Below the pieces are notes generated by a model. That model made no database searches. It was given only the letters and a program-made list of their open reading frames with translations, and had not been told where the DNA came from. From Ochrobactrum sp. CM-21-5 (GTDB lineage: Bacteria; Pseudomonadota; Alphaproteobacteria; Rhizobiales; Rhizobiaceae), in NCBI RefSeq assembly GCF_014253075.1, contig NZ_JACLZJ010000004.1, positions 62,001 to 126,000 of the forward strand: 64,000 nt of DNA. Reading direction: 5' to 3'. Position 1 is the first letter of the stretch; every line of letters starts with the position of its first letter. The translations under genes and the position numbers were made by a program. This document shows, one piece after another, positions 63,903-64,000 of the stretch.

Positions 63903-64000
63903 TCTGCTGCCTCCTTCGCTGCGGAGCTCTGGTTGCCTTCTTCAAGCGGACCTTCCATCCAGTCCACTTTCTCAAGCTTGCGCACGACCACGAACTCGTC
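63899..64000 (-). CDS. narG: Respiratory nitrate reductase alpha subunit, C-terminal 33 residues
   Basis: Only the 3' end lies in the window, reading DEFVVVRKLEKVDWMEG and ending KEAAE. The stop overlaps the narH start (ATGA), the usual narG-narH junction, and the Val/Lys-rich ending fits NarG. The molybdopterin-binding body of the protein is outside the window. Confidence 0.85.
   Translation of the reverse strand, partial: DEFVVVRKLEKVDWMEGPLEEGNQSSAAKEAAE

Overview
The window looks like a chromosome (or chromid) segment of an alphaproteobacterium of the Brucella/Ochrobactrum group. This is inferred from gene content: a bioBFDAZ operon using the BioZ pimelate route and preceded by perfect BioR-type boxes, a RirA-type TGA-N9-TCA iron box, narGHJI with a PpiC-type chaperone, and ubiTUV/ubiDX beside it. 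No rRNA, tRNA or CRISPR array was seen.

Region 1 (1-11.6 kb) is accessory DNA. It opens with the 3' end of a LodA-like quinoprotein amino-acid oxidase gene and its maturation flavoprotein gene lodB. Next comes a decayed Tn552/Tn402(Tni)-type transposon (about 1647-9832) with long inverted terminal repeats built from reiterated ~20-bp units, a broken ATPase gene, a broken DDE transposase gene and an intact resolvase gene. Its cargo is a class II microcin-type export system: a precursor with a MR-LTLEEM-VSGG double-glycine leader, a two-helix membrane protein (candidate immunity), a CvaA-like adaptor and a CvaB-like C39-peptidase ABC exporter. Just outside the right end, on the opposite strand, lies a second precursor with nearly the same leader and an AT-rich membrane-anchored protein of unknown function.

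Region 2 (11.8-28.5 kb) is a siderophore locus. The gene order sbnA-B-C-E-F-G-H-I matches the staphyloferrin B pathway of Staphylococcus aureus, except that the exporter gene sbnD is missing and a 157-bp gap sits where it would be. Converging on it is an uptake operon: nitroreductase, TonB-dependent receptor, FhuC-, FhuD- and FhuB-like proteins.

Region 3 (28.8-34 kb) is the biotin operon bioB-F-D-A-Z with two BioR boxes. Region 4 (34.2-40.6 kb) holds an M20-peptidase remnant and a peptide/nickel-type ABC operon (with a permease-ATPase fusion) ending in an FCD-type GntR regulator gene. Region 5 (40.8-47.9 kb) is a sugar/polyol operon: LacI regulator, a 28-bp perfect operator palindrome, a periplasmic binding protein/ATPase/permease set, an SDR dehydrogenase and an FGGY pentulose kinase, which fits uptake of a pentitol such as ribitol and its conversion to ribulose phosphate. 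Region 6 (48.1-51.2 kb) is a tripartite tricarboxylate transporter (tctCBA). Region 7 (51.3-54.7 kb) is a second siderophore uptake pair, an RhtX/FptX-like permease and a TonB receptor, under an iron box.

Region 8 (54.8-64 kb) is an anaerobic respiration block. ubiT-U-V (oxygen-independent ubiquinone hydroxylation) and ubiD-ubiX diverge from a perfect FNR-type box. The opposing operon narG(partial)-H-J-I-ppiC-DUF2478 ends at a terminator inside the 3' end of ubiX. Together these genes link quinone supply without oxygen to nitrate respiration.
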